21,286 nt of DNA, from assembly GCA_018971065.1 (NCBI GenBank), contig JAGWVC010000067.1, forward strand, positions 1 through 21,286. Reading direction: 5' to 3'. Of the stretch, positions 1-9,136 are shown in pieces (within the stretch, counting starts at the first letter, position 1; every line of letters begins with the position of its first letter). The notes beneath the pieces are model-generated. The model saw nothing but the letters and a program-made list of their open reading frames with translations. It did not search any database and was not told where the DNA came from. The translations under genes and the position numbers were made by a program. The DNA is from Sphingomonadales bacterium (GTDB lineage Bacteria; Pseudomonadota; Alphaproteobacteria; Sphingomonadales; Sphingomonadaceae).

Positions 1-146
1 ATGTGCAGCACCGGCACGGCGCGCGCGTCGGAAATGCGGTGCTCGGCAAGGCGGCGATCCACCATCCGCCGATAGTTGCGCGCCAGTTGCAGCAATTCAA
101 GGGTGATGCGGGCCTGGCGCTGGCGGCGGGAATCGGTCGCTTCCAT
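1..146 (-). CDS. MarR-type regulator, N-terminal fragment cut by window edge
   Basis: Only the first 48 codons are inside the window. The start is ATG at 146-144, with a good ribosome binding site (AGGAGG) a few bases upstream. The peptide begins MEATDSRRQRQ and continues with an amphipathic helix (LELLQLARNYRRMVDRRLAEH) followed by RISDARAVPVLH. This is the usual layout of the first dimerisation helix of MarR regulators, with the Arg-rich turn that precedes the winged helix-turn-helix. The DNA-binding part lies outside the window, so the family call rests on this helix alone. An inverted repeat and promoter-like elements lie directly upstream, which suggests autoregulation. It is separated from the next MarR gene by an 80-base gap and seems to have its own promoter. 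Confidence 0.6.
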   Translation of the reverse strand, partial: MEATDSRRQRQARITLELLQLARNYRRMVDRRLAEHRISDARAVPVLH

Positions 147-149
147 TCG

Positions 150-182
150 ATAGCCTCCTATGCATTATAAGTAGGATGCTAT
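150..182. promoter_or_regulatory. Imperfect inverted repeat, candidate MarR operator
   Basis: Arms of 11 bases at 150-160 (ATAGCCTCCTA) and 172-182 (TAGGATGCTAT) match as reverse complements in 10 of 11 positions, with an 11-base spacer. The repeat ends four bases from the ATG of the truncated MarR-type gene and covers its ribosome binding site and -10-like region. That is the expected position for an autorepressor site. The spacer side carries TATGCATT (159-166), an 8-mer also found in the palindrome at 3020-3034. Binding by the neighbouring regulator is inference. Confidence 0.5.
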
Positions 183-196
183 CTATCTATTGTCAA
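164..196 (-). promoter_or_regulatory. Candidate promoter of the truncated MarR-type gene
   Basis: Read on the minus strand, TTGACA (196-191) and TATAAT (169-164) are both exact consensus hexamers. The 21-base spacing is longer than the usual 16-18, so one of them may pair with a weaker partner (TACTTA at 173-168 gives 17 bases). The tract between them contains a short TATC repeat. The elements overlap the inverted repeat at 150-182, so a bound repressor would block them. Confidence 0.4.
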
Positions 197-226
197 GGCC
201 GCGCGGACCGGCAGTCAGTTCTCAGC

Positions 227-718
227 CTAGCCGTGAAGGCGGGCCAGCAGTTCGATCAGCTTGCGCACTTCGGCCGGGGTATAGCGCGCCTTCAGCCACG
301 CTTCGTGCGCCGCGATGGCCTGTCGCGCGTCGGCCAGCGCCGCCCTGCCCGCGTCGGTGAGGTCCAGCGTCTGCATCCGGCCGTCCACCCGGGACTTGCC
401 GCGCACCAGATAGCCGCGCGCCTGCAGGCGGTTGACGATCGCCATCGTCGTCGCGCGATCCATCTGCAACTGCGTGGCGAGGCCGGTCTGCGCCATGCCG
501 GGGTTGCGATCGACCAGCATCAGCACCGAGACCTGCTTCTGCGTCAGCCCCAGATCGGCGAAGGTTTCGGTGAAATGGCGATAGACCGCGCCGTGGGCGA
601 GGCGGATGTGGAAGCCGACGATGCCGTCGAGATCGCCGAGCGTATCGGCTGAAGGGTCATCGCTGCCTGCCATGCCCGTGCCATAGGCGGCGCGCGCCGG
701 CGACGCCAGTTCAACCAT
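227..718 (-). CDS. MarR family transcriptional regulator
   Basis: A 163-residue protein of normal MarR length. An N-terminal dimerisation helix (IVGFHIRLAHGAVYRHFTE) is followed by LTQKQVSVLMLVDRNPGMAQTGLA. The recognition helix is QMDRATTMAIVNRLQARGYL, and the wing contains VDGRMQTLDLTDAGRA. The gene is last in the minus-strand ligM-metF-marR operon. Its ATG lies inside the end of metF (8-base overlap, ATGGTTGA), which suggests translational coupling. An internal ATG at about codon 16 is an alternative start; neither has a strong ribosome binding site. MarR regulators such as DesR of Sphingobium SYK-6 control ligM there, so regulation of this operon and of the 3020-3034 palindrome by this protein is a reasonable inference. 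Confidence 0.88.
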   Translation of the reverse strand: MVELASPARAAYGTGMAGSDDPSADTLGDLDGIVGFHIRLAHGAVYRHFTETFADLGLTQKQVSVLMLVDRNPGMAQTGLATQLQMDRATTMAIVNRLQARGYLVRGKSRVDGRMQTLDLTDAGRAALADARQAIAAHEAWLKARYTPAEVRKLIELLARLHG

Positions 719-1571
719 GCCGTTCGATCCAGTCCAGCGTGCGGTCCAGCCCGCCGAACGGGTAGAAGTGCAGGCGAACCTTGCCGTGCGCGGGCGTCAG
801 CCCGGCTTCGAGTTGCCGCACGAACCGGTCCGGCCCGGCGCTGCCCATCAGCCCCGCCAGCGACACCCCGTACTTGCGCATCACCGCCGCCGAAGCGCCG
901 ACCCCGCAATGCGCGGCGAAGCGCAGCAGCGTGGCGATCGACGCCGGCCCCGGCACGCCCAGCCGCACCGGGCAATCGATGCCGCGCCGCCGTGCCTGCC
1001 CCAGCCAGCCCAGCACCGATTGCGCGTCGAACCCGAACTGGGTGACGACGAGCGGCGCCATGCCCCGCGCCGCGACATCGGCGATCTTGGCGGCCAGCAC
1101 GTCCCAGCACTGCTGCGCCGACATCACCGGATGGCCGTCCGGGTGCCCGCCCAGGCCGATCGCCCGAATGCCCGCCGCCTCGAACGCGCCGGTGGCCAGC
1201 AGCGCGGTGCTGTCGGCAAACGGCCCTTCCGGCTCACGCGGGTCGCCCGCCACCACGAAGCAGCGGCGCACGCCGGCATCGCGCACCACCGCGTGCAGGT
1301 AGTCGGAAAAGTCGCGTTCGCGGGCGATGCGCCGCGCCGAGAAGTGCGGCATCGGCTCGAACCCGCATTCGCGCACCGCGACGGCGGTGGCGACCCGCGC
1401 GGCCAGCGTCTCACCCGGCAGCCAGGTGACCGCGACCGGCGTTTCGGCGGGAATACGGGGCGCCACCGCGCGAAGCTTGCCCGCTTCGCGCGCGGTCACC
1501 TCCAGCGAATAGCCGTCGGTGATCGCGGCGAAGGGGCGATCCCAGTTGGGGTGGATCTGCGGCAGGGCCAT
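711..1571 (-). CDS. metF: MetF-like 5,10-methylenetetrahydrofolate reductase
   Basis: A 286-residue protein close to the length of E. coli MetF. Features consistent with the TIM-barrel flavoprotein are SLEVTARE near residue 22 (the position of the catalytic Glu, here E24), RERDFSDYL, a CFVVAGDP strand, VTQFGFDAQSVLGWL, and the C-terminal LHFYPFGGLDRTLDW. It is more divergent than housekeeping MetF. It begins 16 bases after the stop of the O-demethylase gene, without a clear ribosome binding site, so it is probably coupled to it. In this setting it should run in the oxidising direction, converting the 5-methyl-THF made by O-demethylation to 5,10-methylene-THF. In SYK-6, metF is likewise linked to ligM. 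The role is inferred from context; the fold call is firm. Confidence 0.82.
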   Translation of the reverse strand: MALPQIHPNWDRPFAAITDGYSLEVTAREAGKLRAVAPRIPAETPVAVTWLPGETLAARVATAVAVRECGFEPMPHFSARRIARERDFSDYLHAVVRDAGVRRCFVVAGDPREPEGPFADSTALLATGAFEAAGIRAIGLGGHPDGHPVMSAQQCWDVLAAKIADVAARGMAPLVVTQFGFDAQSVLGWLGQARRRGIDCPVRLGVPGPASIATLLRFAAHCGVGASAAVMRKYGVSLAGLMGSAGPDRFVRQLEAGLTPAHGKVRLHFYPFGGLDRTLDWIERHG

Positions 1572-1587
1572 CGCGCGGTGGCGCGGT

Positions 1588-3075
<1,488 letters not shown>

Positions 3076-3100
3076 TTATGGGCAAGGGAGGATGGGCGCG

Positions 3101-3955
3101 ATGCAACAGGAATTCGTGATGACACTGGCCTGCGCCGATCGCCCCGGGCTGGTGGCGGCGGTGACCGGGCGGCTGGTCGAACTGGGCGGCAATATCCGCG
3201 AATCGCAGCAGTTCAACGCCACCGACAGCGACCGCTTCTTCATGCGGATCGGCTTCGATTGCCCCGGTGGCGACGCACCCGCGCTGCGGGCCGGGTTTGC
3301 CGCGCTGGCCAGCCGGTTCGACATGGCGATCACCGTGCGCGCCACGGCAGAACGCCGCAAGGTGCTGTTCCTGGTCAGCCGGTTCGATCACTGCCTGGGC
3401 GACCTGCTCTATCGCAACCGCATCGGCGAGTTGCCGATGGATATTGTCGGCGTCATCGGCAACCACCCGCGCGAGGCGCTGGCGATCAGCCTGCTCGACG
3501 GCATACCCTATCACCACCTGCCGGTGACGAAGGACACCAGGGCTGCGCAGGAGGCGCAGGTGCGCGCGCTGGTCGAGGAGACCGGCGCCGAGCTGGTGGT
3601 GCTGGCGCGCTACATGCAGATTCTTTCGGACGAGACCGCCGCGTGCCTGTCAGGCCGCTGCATCAACATTCACCACAGCTTCCTGCCCGGCTTCAAGGGC
3701 GCCAAACCCTATCACCAGGCGCACGCGCGCGGGGTGAAGATGATCGGCGCGACCGCGCACTATGTCACCGCCGATCTCGATGAAGGTCCGATCATCCATC
3801 AGGATGTCGAGGCGATCAGCCACGCCGATTCGCCCGACGATCTGGTGCGCAAGGGCCGCGACATCGAGCGCCGGGTGCTGGCCACGGCGGTGGCGCTGCA
3901 CCTGGAGGATCGCGTGTTCATGAACGGCGGCAAGACCATCGTGTTTCGGCCCTGA
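3101..3955 (+). CDS. purU: Formyltetrahydrofolate deformylase
   Basis: A 284-residue protein matching PurU (280 residues in E. coli). It hydrolyses 10-formyl-THF to formate and THF. Residues 1-80 form an ACT domain ([18 protein letters not shown]). The formyltransferase-like catalytic domain follows, with [34 protein letters not shown] and [16 protein letters not shown]. The catalytic Asn, His and Asp correspond to N189, H191 and D227. I chose the ATG at 3101 because GGGAGG sits 9 bases upstream; the ATG at 3092 abuts that site and is too close. It diverges from ligM, so it probably disposes of the methyl carbon as formate and regenerates free THF for demethylation. No formate-THF ligase (LigH-type) gene is in the window. 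Confidence 0.93.
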   Translation: MQQEFVMTLACADRPGLVAAVTGRLVELGGNIRESQQFNATDSDRFFMRIGFDCPGGDAPALRAGFAALASRFDMAITVRATAERRKVLFLVSRFDHCLGDLLYRNRIGELPMDIVGVIGNHPREALAISLLDGIPYHHLPVTKDTRAAQEAQVRALVEETGAELVVLARYMQILSDETAACLSGRCINIHHSFLPGFKGAKPYHQAHARGVKMIGATAHYVTADLDEGPIIHQDVEAISHADSPDDLVRKGRDIERRVLATAVALHLEDRVFMNGGKTIVFRP

Positions 3956-3970
3956 GCAATGGCATCAGGG
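3950..3970 (+). terminator. Weak inverted repeat at the purU stop, possible terminator
   Basis: CCCTGA (3950-3955, including the purU stop codon) and TCAGGG (3965-3970) are exact reverse complements around a 9-base loop. It lies in the gap between the convergent purU and iclR genes. The stem is short and there is no T run, so factor-independent termination is uncertain. Confidence 0.3.
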
Positions 3971-3982
3971 TGGCAGGGCTGC

Positions 3983-4882
3983 CTACCAGGGCTTCGGCTT
4001 ACGCCCCCGGATTTCGTGCGTGACATAGTCGGCGGCCTGGACGAGCCTTGCCGTGAAGCGTTCAAGGTCGGATCGGCTGCATCCTTCGGGAAAGGCGCTC
4101 ATCACGATTTCGAGGCACGCCTCGCCCTCGGGCGAGAACACCGGCGCGGCGACGTAGTTGACCCCTTTGCCCGGCGCGTCGTCCCAGTCCAGCATCTGGA
4201 ATTCGCTGGCGAGGATTTCGCCGGCATTGCGGATGGCGGTTGCCGAAAGGGTTTCGTCCTCGGGCTCGCCCGGCGAGATCACGGTGGCCTTGATCAGCCG
4301 GTGCAGGCCGATGCCTTCGGCCGCCATCGCATAGCCCCGGCGGCGAATGACCGGGATGGCGCGTTCCAGATGCCGGCGAATGTCGGGCGACAGGTAGGCG
4401 GTGCCGCTGTCGAGATAGGCGGCAATCGCGGCATCGCCCCGCCAGGCGATCTGCCCGATCCCGATCGACGGCACCACTGCCCGCCGTTCGCCGACCAGCG
4501 TCAGCCCGTCATAAGTGCGCGGGGTGCCTTCGCGGCCCAGCAGCAGGTATTCGTGATTGACGATGGCGGTGGCGCCGAAGCCGAGATTGAGGTCCGCCCG
4601 CAACCGCGCCATCTCGCGCTGGGCGATCGCCACGCCCGGATACCGGTCCAGCGCGGCCTGGCCGATCGCCACCAGCGTCATCCCCAGCGTGTATGTCTTG
4701 TGACGCGGATGGCGCGACACGAACCCGGCCTCGGTCAACGCCATCATCACGCGGTGCGCCGATCCTTTCGACAGGTCCAGCAACCGGGCGATTTCCGCCA
4801 GCGTGAACGCCTCGGTCGCGTGCGCGGCGAGGAAGGTGATGACGCGGAGCGGGCGATGGTTGGGATCGGAAAAATCGCTCAT
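3983..4882 (-). CDS. IclR family transcriptional regulator
   Basis: A 299-residue regulator. An N-terminal winged helix-turn-helix (residues about 9-67, with FTLAEIARLLDLSKGSAHRVMMALTEAGFV and YTLG at the wing) is followed by the IclR effector-binding domain (YPGVAIAQREMARLRADLNLGFGATAIVN, GIGQIAWRGDAAIAAYLDSG, and GVNYVAAPVFSPEG near the C-terminus). I prefer the ATG at 4882, which leaves the usual short leader before the HTH. A GTG at 4942 would add 20 residues but has no ribosome binding site. A perfect palindrome (4960-4973) lies upstream. The gene converges on purU and follows a thioesterase gene on the same strand. In SYK-6 an IclR regulator (DesX) controls the syringate O-demethylase gene, so it may act on ligM; the adjacent CoA-transferase operon is an equally likely target. 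Confidence 0.9.
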   Translation of the reverse strand: MSDFSDPNHRPLRVITFLAAHATEAFTLAEIARLLDLSKGSAHRVMMALTEAGFVSRHPRHKTYTLGMTLVAIGQAALDRYPGVAIAQREMARLRADLNLGFGATAIVNHEYLLLGREGTPRTYDGLTLVGERRAVVPSIGIGQIAWRGDAAIAAYLDSGTAYLSPDIRRHLERAIPVIRRRGYAMAAEGIGLHRLIKATVISPGEPEDETLSATAIRNAGEILASEFQMLDWDDAPGKGVNYVAAPVFSPEGEACLEIVMSAFPEGCSRSDLERFTARLVQAADYVTHEIRGRKPKPW

Positions 4883-4959
4883 GCCCGTCTTCGATTGCCC
4901 TTCTGTGCGCGGATTCGATGCCGGGATCGGCGCAAACGGCACGATTTCGCACCGCGAAG

Positions 4960-4978
4960 TTCCATATATGGAATTTTA
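4960..4978 (-). promoter_or_regulatory. Palindrome TTCCATATATGGAA with -10-like element upstream of iclR
   Basis: Positions 4960-4973 form a perfect 14-base palindrome of the TTCCA/TGGAA type common in IclR operators. On the minus strand the TAAAAT hexamer (4978-4973) abuts it as a good -10 element. A TTGACA (5008-5003) lies too far upstream (24-base gap) to pair with it. The site is 78 bases from the chosen iclR start. Its position fits autorepression by the IclR protein, which is inference. Confidence 0.6.
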
Positions 4979-5004
4979 ACCCCCCGCAACCAGGGCAAGC
5001 GCTG

Positions 5005-5499
5005 TCAATCGCCGGCCGCAGTCCGGGTGGCGCCTGCCGATGGCGTCACGGCCGACTTGCGCATCGTGGCGGAATAGGAAGCGACGATCCGTTCACCCTG
5101 AACGATCGTGCCGCGCAGGAAGCTGAGCCGCCGCGTTTCCTTCAGCAGTTCGGTGACCGCGTCCATCGGCTCTTCCAGTTCGCCCGCATCGATGAACTGG
5201 CAACCGAGGTCCAGCGTCACCGCGCCGGCCGTGGCGCCTTCGGACAGCACCCAGATCGTGGCGAACAGCGCCACGTCGGCCAGCGCCAGAATGACGCCGC
5301 CATGCACCGATCCGGGCAGGTTCGCGTGCTGGACGCCGGGAAACATGCGCAGGCGGCAGCAATTCCCCGCCTGCTTGCGCACCAGCATCCTGCCCATCGC
5401 CACGGCATTGAACCGCGCCTTGTCGGCCACGTCCCAGGTCAGCCAGCCGGGGTTTTCCGGATCGGGTATGCAGGAAAAGCTGGTTGCGGGGAGTCTCAT
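5005..5499 (-). CDS. PaaI-like hotdog-fold acyl-CoA thioesterase
   Basis: A 164-residue single hotdog domain. The characteristic segment LPGSVHGGVILALADVALFAT (about 61-81) contains the VHGG motif (H66) and the helix Asp (D75) expected in PaaI/YbgC-class thioesterases. The C-terminal half carries the strand pattern GAVTLDLGCQFIDAG and FLRGTIVQGERIVASYSATM. I chose ATG 5499 because GGAAAG precedes it and the family begins there; a longer in-frame reading into the intergenic region has no family support. It probably hydrolyses dead-end or overflow acyl-CoA from the nearby pathways. It diverges from the CoA-transferase operon across a 248-base regulatory gap and is followed 122 bases later by the iclR gene. 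Confidence 0.85.
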   Translation of the reverse strand: MRLPATSFSCIPDPENPGWLTWDVADKARFNAVAMGRMLVRKQAGNCCRLRMFPGVQHANLPGSVHGGVILALADVALFATIWVLSEGATAGAVTLDLGCQFIDAGELEEPMDAVTELLKETRRLSFLRGTIVQGERIVASYSATMRKSAVTPSAGATRTAAGD

Positions 5500-5573
5500 G
5501 CCGTCTTTCCGAAATGGCACCGGCGCGGGGCACGCGCGTGCGGATTGCCTGATGCCACAACCGGTGCCCGGCG

Positions 5574-5590
5574 GATACGGCGTCCGTATC
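5574..5590. promoter_or_regulatory. Perfect 7-3-7 palindrome in the thioesterase/CoA-transferase gap
   Basis: GATACGG (5574-5580) and CCGTATC (5584-5590) are exact reverse complements around CGT. It lies 75 bases upstream of the thioesterase start and about 158 bases upstream of the CoA-transferase start. Symmetry and location suggest a repressor or activator dimer site. The cognate regulator is not identified. Confidence 0.45.
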
Positions 5591-5630
5591 ACGACCGGGG
5601 CGCAGACCACCACATGAAAACGAACCATGA

Positions 5631-5648
5631 GTGCAAAATTGCTTGCAC
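5631..5648. promoter_or_regulatory. Palindrome 6-6-6 upstream of the CoA-transferase operon
   Basis: GTGCAA (5631-5636) and TTGCAC (5643-5648) are exact reverse complements around AATTGC. It is about 100 bases upstream of the CoA-transferase start, a typical operator position. The sequence differs from the palindromes at 3020, 4960 and 5574, so a separate regulator may act here. Confidence 0.45.
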
Positions 5649-5747
5649 GAAGGCCGGAAACCATGCCACCTTGCATCACCATTCAACTTCGCGCGCGCAT
5701 GACCAGCCCTGCCGGGGCGGGCAGCAGGCCGCCGACGGGAGAGCCAG

Positions 5748-8123
5748 ATGTCCGGTCCGCTTGATCACCTTGTCGTCGTCGAACTGGCCGGTGCCCAAGG
5801 CGCGGCGATGGCGGCGATGCTGCTGGCCGATCATGGCGCGCGGGTGATCAAGGTGGAGCCGACCGGGGGCGACTGCTTTGCCGCCGACCTGACCCGCAAG
5901 GGCTGGGATCGCGGCAAGCGCTCGGTCGAGATCGACCTGCCGCACGGGCTGGACGCGCTGCGCGACCTGCTGCGCGGCGCCGACATTTTTCTGCACGCGC
6001 TGGACGACGCCGAAACCGCGGCGCTGGGGCTGGACGAAGCGGCGCTGGAGCGGGATTTCCCCGCGCTGGTCAGCTGCCGGCTGACCGCCTATGGCACCGG
6101 CACGCCCGATCATGGCCGCCCTTACGGCGAATCGCTGGTCGCGGCGCGGCTGGGCACGATGGTTGACAAGGGCAGCTCGCACCGCCCCGGGCCGATGTAT
6201 CTGGGCCATCCGGCGCTGCATTACGGGCAGGCATTTCTTGCCGCGATGAACGTGCTGGCCGGGGTGCGCGCGCGCCGCTCGCTGGGCACCGGCCAGTCCA
6301 CCGAAGCCTCGCTGATGGACGCGTTCCTGGCGCAGAGCCCGATGAACCACTGGTGGCAGGAAGACGGCATTTCCTACATCAAGAAGGGCGATTCCGGCGC
6401 GGTGGACCGCTTCGGCAATGTGCGCCTCGTCACCGGCATGTTCGAATGCGGCGATGGCAAGTTCCTGCAGATTCACACCGGATCGGGCGGGTTCAAGCCG
6501 GCGTTCGACATCCTGGGATTCGGCGACCGTATCCAGACCTGCAAGGGCCTGGAAATGGCGGTGCCGCTGACCGAGGACGAATACCGATGCGCCCGCGTGG
6601 AAATCTTCGACGCGTTCAAGGCCCGCCCGCGCGACGAATGGATCGCGCTGATGCAGGCGAAGGACGTGGCGGTGCTGCCGGTGCTGGAGCCGGGCGAAAT
6701 CCTGCTGGACGAGCAGGTCGAGTTCGCCAACATGCGCATCGCCATGCCCGATGCCGATTTCGGCACGATCCACCAGGCCGCGCCGGCGATGCGCTTTGCC
6801 GAAACGCCGTGCTCCACGCCTACCCCCGCGCCGGTGGTGGGCGCGGACAATGCCGCGCTGCCGGCCTTGCGCGCTGCGGCGGCGAAAGTGGCAGGGCCGA
6901 AGCTGCGCGACATCAGGCGGCCGCTGGAAGGCGTGCGCGTCGTCGATTTCTCGTCGTTCTTCGCGGTGGGCTTCGGCGGGCGCCTGTTGAACGACCTCGG
7001 CGCCGACGTGATCAAGGTGGAGACCCCGTCGGGCGACCAGATGCGGCCGCTGCCCGACGTGTTCGACGCGTCGAACCGGGGCAAGCGCGACGTGGTGATC
7101 GACCTGAAATCGCCCGAAGGCCTCGAAGCGGCGCGGCGGCTGGTGGCCACCGCCGATGTCGTCACCCATAACCTGCGTCCCGGCAAGGCCGACAAGCTAG
7201 GCATCGGCTATGAAGCGCTGAAGGCGATCAAGCCCGATCTCGTCTACCTCTACCTGCCCGGCTATGGCTCGAAGGGGCCGAAGTCGCTGCTGAAGGCGTT
7301 CGCGCCGCTGATTTCGGGCTGGGTCGGCCTGCTCTACGAAGTGGGCGGGGAAGGCAACCAGCCCAACCGCTCGGCATTCGGCAACGAGGATTACAACAAC
7401 GGCTTCCTGGCGGCGATCGGCGTGATGATGGCGCTGGAAAACCGCGACCGCAAGGGCACCGGCGAATACACCGAATGCCCGCAGCTTCACTCCAGCCTGT
7501 GGACCACGTCGGAGCATTTCCTCGATGCCGACATGAAGCCGGTCTACGGCCTGCGGACCGACCGCGAACAGCAGGGCTTCCACGCGCTCGACCGGTTCTA
7601 CCGGACCGCCGACGGCTGGGTGTGCATCTCGTGCCGCCAGCCCGAACGCTATGCGAAGCTGGCCGCCGCCACCGGCCTGCCCGATGACGAACGCTTTGCC
7701 ACCGTTGCCAGCCGCACCGCCAACGATGATGCGCTGAAGACGCTGCTGGATGCGTGGTTCGCCGCGCAGACATCGGCGCAGGCGTTTGCCACACTGGATG
7801 CCGCCGGGGTGGCGGCGGAAATCGTCAACGAGGCGATGTGGATCGACGAGGCGCTGTGGTTCGACTGGATGATCGATACCAACCGCGTCGTCGAGAACAA
7901 GGATTCGATGTACGGCCATGTCCGCGAATACGGGCTGTTCAACCGGCTGTCGAAAACCCCCGGCTTCGCGCAGGGCGACGCGCCGCGCCTGGGTGAACAC
8001 ACCCGCGCGATCCTGGGCGAGGCCGGCTACAGCGCGGCCGAGATCGACGACCTGATCGCGCGGCGCATCGCCATCCAGGCGGCGAACGTCACCGACCGCA
8101 TCGATTCCGCCGTCAACGCCTGA
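5748..8123 (+). CDS. Tandem class III (CaiB/BaiF) CoA-transferase fusion
   Basis: 791 residues, about twice the usual length, made of two CaiB/BaiF domains (about 1-380 and 392-791). Each begins with the family start (LDHLVVVELAGAQGAAMAA; LEGVRVVDFSSFFAVGFGG) and carries ADHGARVIKVE or NDLGADVIKVE. Class III enzymes move CoA between carboxylic acids through an aspartyl-acyl intermediate. In the first domain the catalytic Asp is D191 in TEASLMDAF. The matching segment of the second domain is TECPQLHSS, with H581 in that position, so the second half is probably not catalytic. A GGGAGA ribosome binding site precedes ATG 5748. It is first in the operon with the flavin monooxygenase (11-base gap). 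Substrates are unknown; racemase activity (a related fold) cannot be excluded. Confidence 0.9.
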   Translation: MSGPLDHLVVVELAGAQGAAMAAMLLADHGARVIKVEPTGGDCFAADLTRKGWDRGKRSVEIDLPHGLDALRDLLRGADIFLHALDDAETAALGLDEAALERDFPALVSCRLTAYGTGTPDHGRPYGESLVAARLGTMVDKGSSHRPGPMYLGHPALHYGQAFLAAMNVLAGVRARRSLGTGQSTEASLMDAFLAQSPMNHWWQEDGISYIKKGDSGAVDRFGNVRLVTGMFECGDGKFLQIHTGSGGFKPAFDILGFGDRIQTCKGLEMAVPLTEDEYRCARVEIFDAFKARPRDEWIALMQAKDVAVLPVLEPGEILLDEQVEFANMRIAMPDADFGTIHQAAPAMRFAETPCSTPTPAPVVGADNAALPALRAAAAKVAGPKLRDIRRPLEGVRVVDFSSFFAVGFGGRLLNDLGADVIKVETPSGDQMRPLPDVFDASNRGKRDVVIDLKSPEGLEAARRLVATADVVTHNLRPGKADKLGIGYEALKAIKPDLVYLYLPGYGSKGPKSLLKAFAPLISGWVGLLYEVGGEGNQPNRSAFGNEDYNNGFLAAIGVMMALENRDRKGTGEYTECPQLHSSLWTTSEHFLDADMKPVYGLRTDREQQGFHALDRFYRTADGWVCISCRQPERYAKLAAATGLPDDERFATVASRTANDDALKTLLDAWFAAQTSAQAFATLDAAGVAAEIVNEAMWIDEALWFDWMIDTNRVVENKDSMYGHVREYGLFNRLSKTPGFAQGDAPRLGEHTRAILGEAGYSAAEIDDLIARRIAIQAANVTDRIDSAVNA

Positions 8124-8134
8124 GGACTCCCCCC

Positions 8135-9136
8135 ATGCAACTCAACCTGCGTTACGACATGAACCGCCCGCCGTTCGGCGCCTCGCACCCGGCGATGTAC
8201 CGCACCGCGATCGACCAGGCGGTGTGGGCCGACAAGCTCGGCTTCACCCAGGTATTCCTGGCCGAGCACCACGCCGCCGAGGGCGGCTATTGCCCCAGTT
8301 CGATGATCCAGGCTGCCTCGATCCTCGGCGCCACGCGGAACATCGTCGCGCACCTCTCGGCGCTGGTGGTGACGATGCACGATCCGCTGCGGCTGGCCGA
8401 AGACCTCGCGGTGCTCGACAACATCGCGCCCGGCCGCATCTGGCTCACCGCCGGCATGGGTTATCGCCCGCACGAGTTCGAGATGTTCGGCAAGGACATC
8501 ACCAAGCGCCTCGGCCTGATGAACGCCTGCATGGCCGCGCTGAAATCGGCGTGGAGCGGCGCGGCGTTCGAATTCGAAGGCCGCACCGTGAAGGTGACGC
8601 CGACGCCGGTCACCCCGGGTGGCCCCAAGATTTACATGGGCGGGTCCACCGAAAAGTCCGCCATCCGCGCCGGCAAGGCCGGCTATCAGTACTTCCCCGG
8701 CCACCCCGACCTGTTCAAGCCGTATGCCGAGGCCCGCGCCGAAGCCGGCTACCCCGCGCCCGAGCGCCAGATGAAGCCGGCCGCCAGCTTCCTCTACGTC
8801 TCCGATGATCCGGACCGCGATTGGCCACTGCTGGCGCCGCACATCGCCTATGCCACCAACACCTATGCCGAATGGGCCAAGGAACGCGGCACCGGCGACA
8901 CCCGCTACAAGGCGGCGGAGGGCATCGAGGCGCTGAAGGCCATGCCGAACATCAAGGTGCTGACGCCCGACGCCTGCTTCGAATACCTGAAGGAACTGGG
9001 CGACGGCACCGCGGTGACGTTCCACGCGCTGTTCGGCGGCATCGATCCGGAGCTGTCGTGGCGTTCGCTGCGCCTGTTCGAAAGCGCGGTGCTGCCGCGC
9101 CTGTGGGACGTGGGTCTGCTGGCAAAGCCCGCCTGA
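8135..9136 (+). CDS. LLM-class (luciferase-like) flavin-dependent monooxygenase
   Basis: 333 residues, the usual size for bacterial luciferase-like TIM-barrel oxidoreductases. Visible marks are the N-terminal strand MQLNLRYDMN, GFTQVFLAEHHAAEGG (EHH at 44-46), VVTMHDPLRLAEDLAVLDNIAPGR, GMGYRPHEFEMFG, and PGGPKIYMGGSTEKSAIRAG near the flavin phosphate site. The family uses FMNH2 from a separate reductase, or F420 in some branches; no reductase gene is nearby. GAGGA, overlapping the stop of the CoA-transferase gene, serves as the ribosome binding site. Possible reactions include hydroxylation or Baeyer-Villiger oxidation of the substrate handled by the operon; sequence alone does not decide. 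Confidence 0.88.
   Translation: MQLNLRYDMNRPPFGASHPAMYRTAIDQAVWADKLGFTQVFLAEHHAAEGGYCPSSMIQAASILGATRNIVAHLSALVVTMHDPLRLAEDLAVLDNIAPGRIWLTAGMGYRPHEFEMFGKDITKRLGLMNACMAALKSAWSGAAFEFEGRTVKVTPTPVTPGGPKIYMGGSTEKSAIRAGKAGYQYFPGHPDLFKPYAEARAEAGYPAPERQMKPAASFLYVSDDPDRDWPLLAPHIAYATNTYAEWAKERGTGDTRYKAAEGIEALKAMPNIKVLTPDACFEYLKELGDGTAVTFHALFGGIDPELSWRSLRLFESAVLPRLWDVGLLAKPA

Noticed and set aside
181..191. ATCTATCTATT as a microsatellite or attachment site
   Set aside because: Fewer than three full repeat units and no partner copy or integrase in the window.
5500..5682. 61-residue N-terminal extension of the thioesterase
   Set aside because: It covers the regulatory gap with its palindrome, and hotdog thioesterases of this type start near the chosen ATG 5499.
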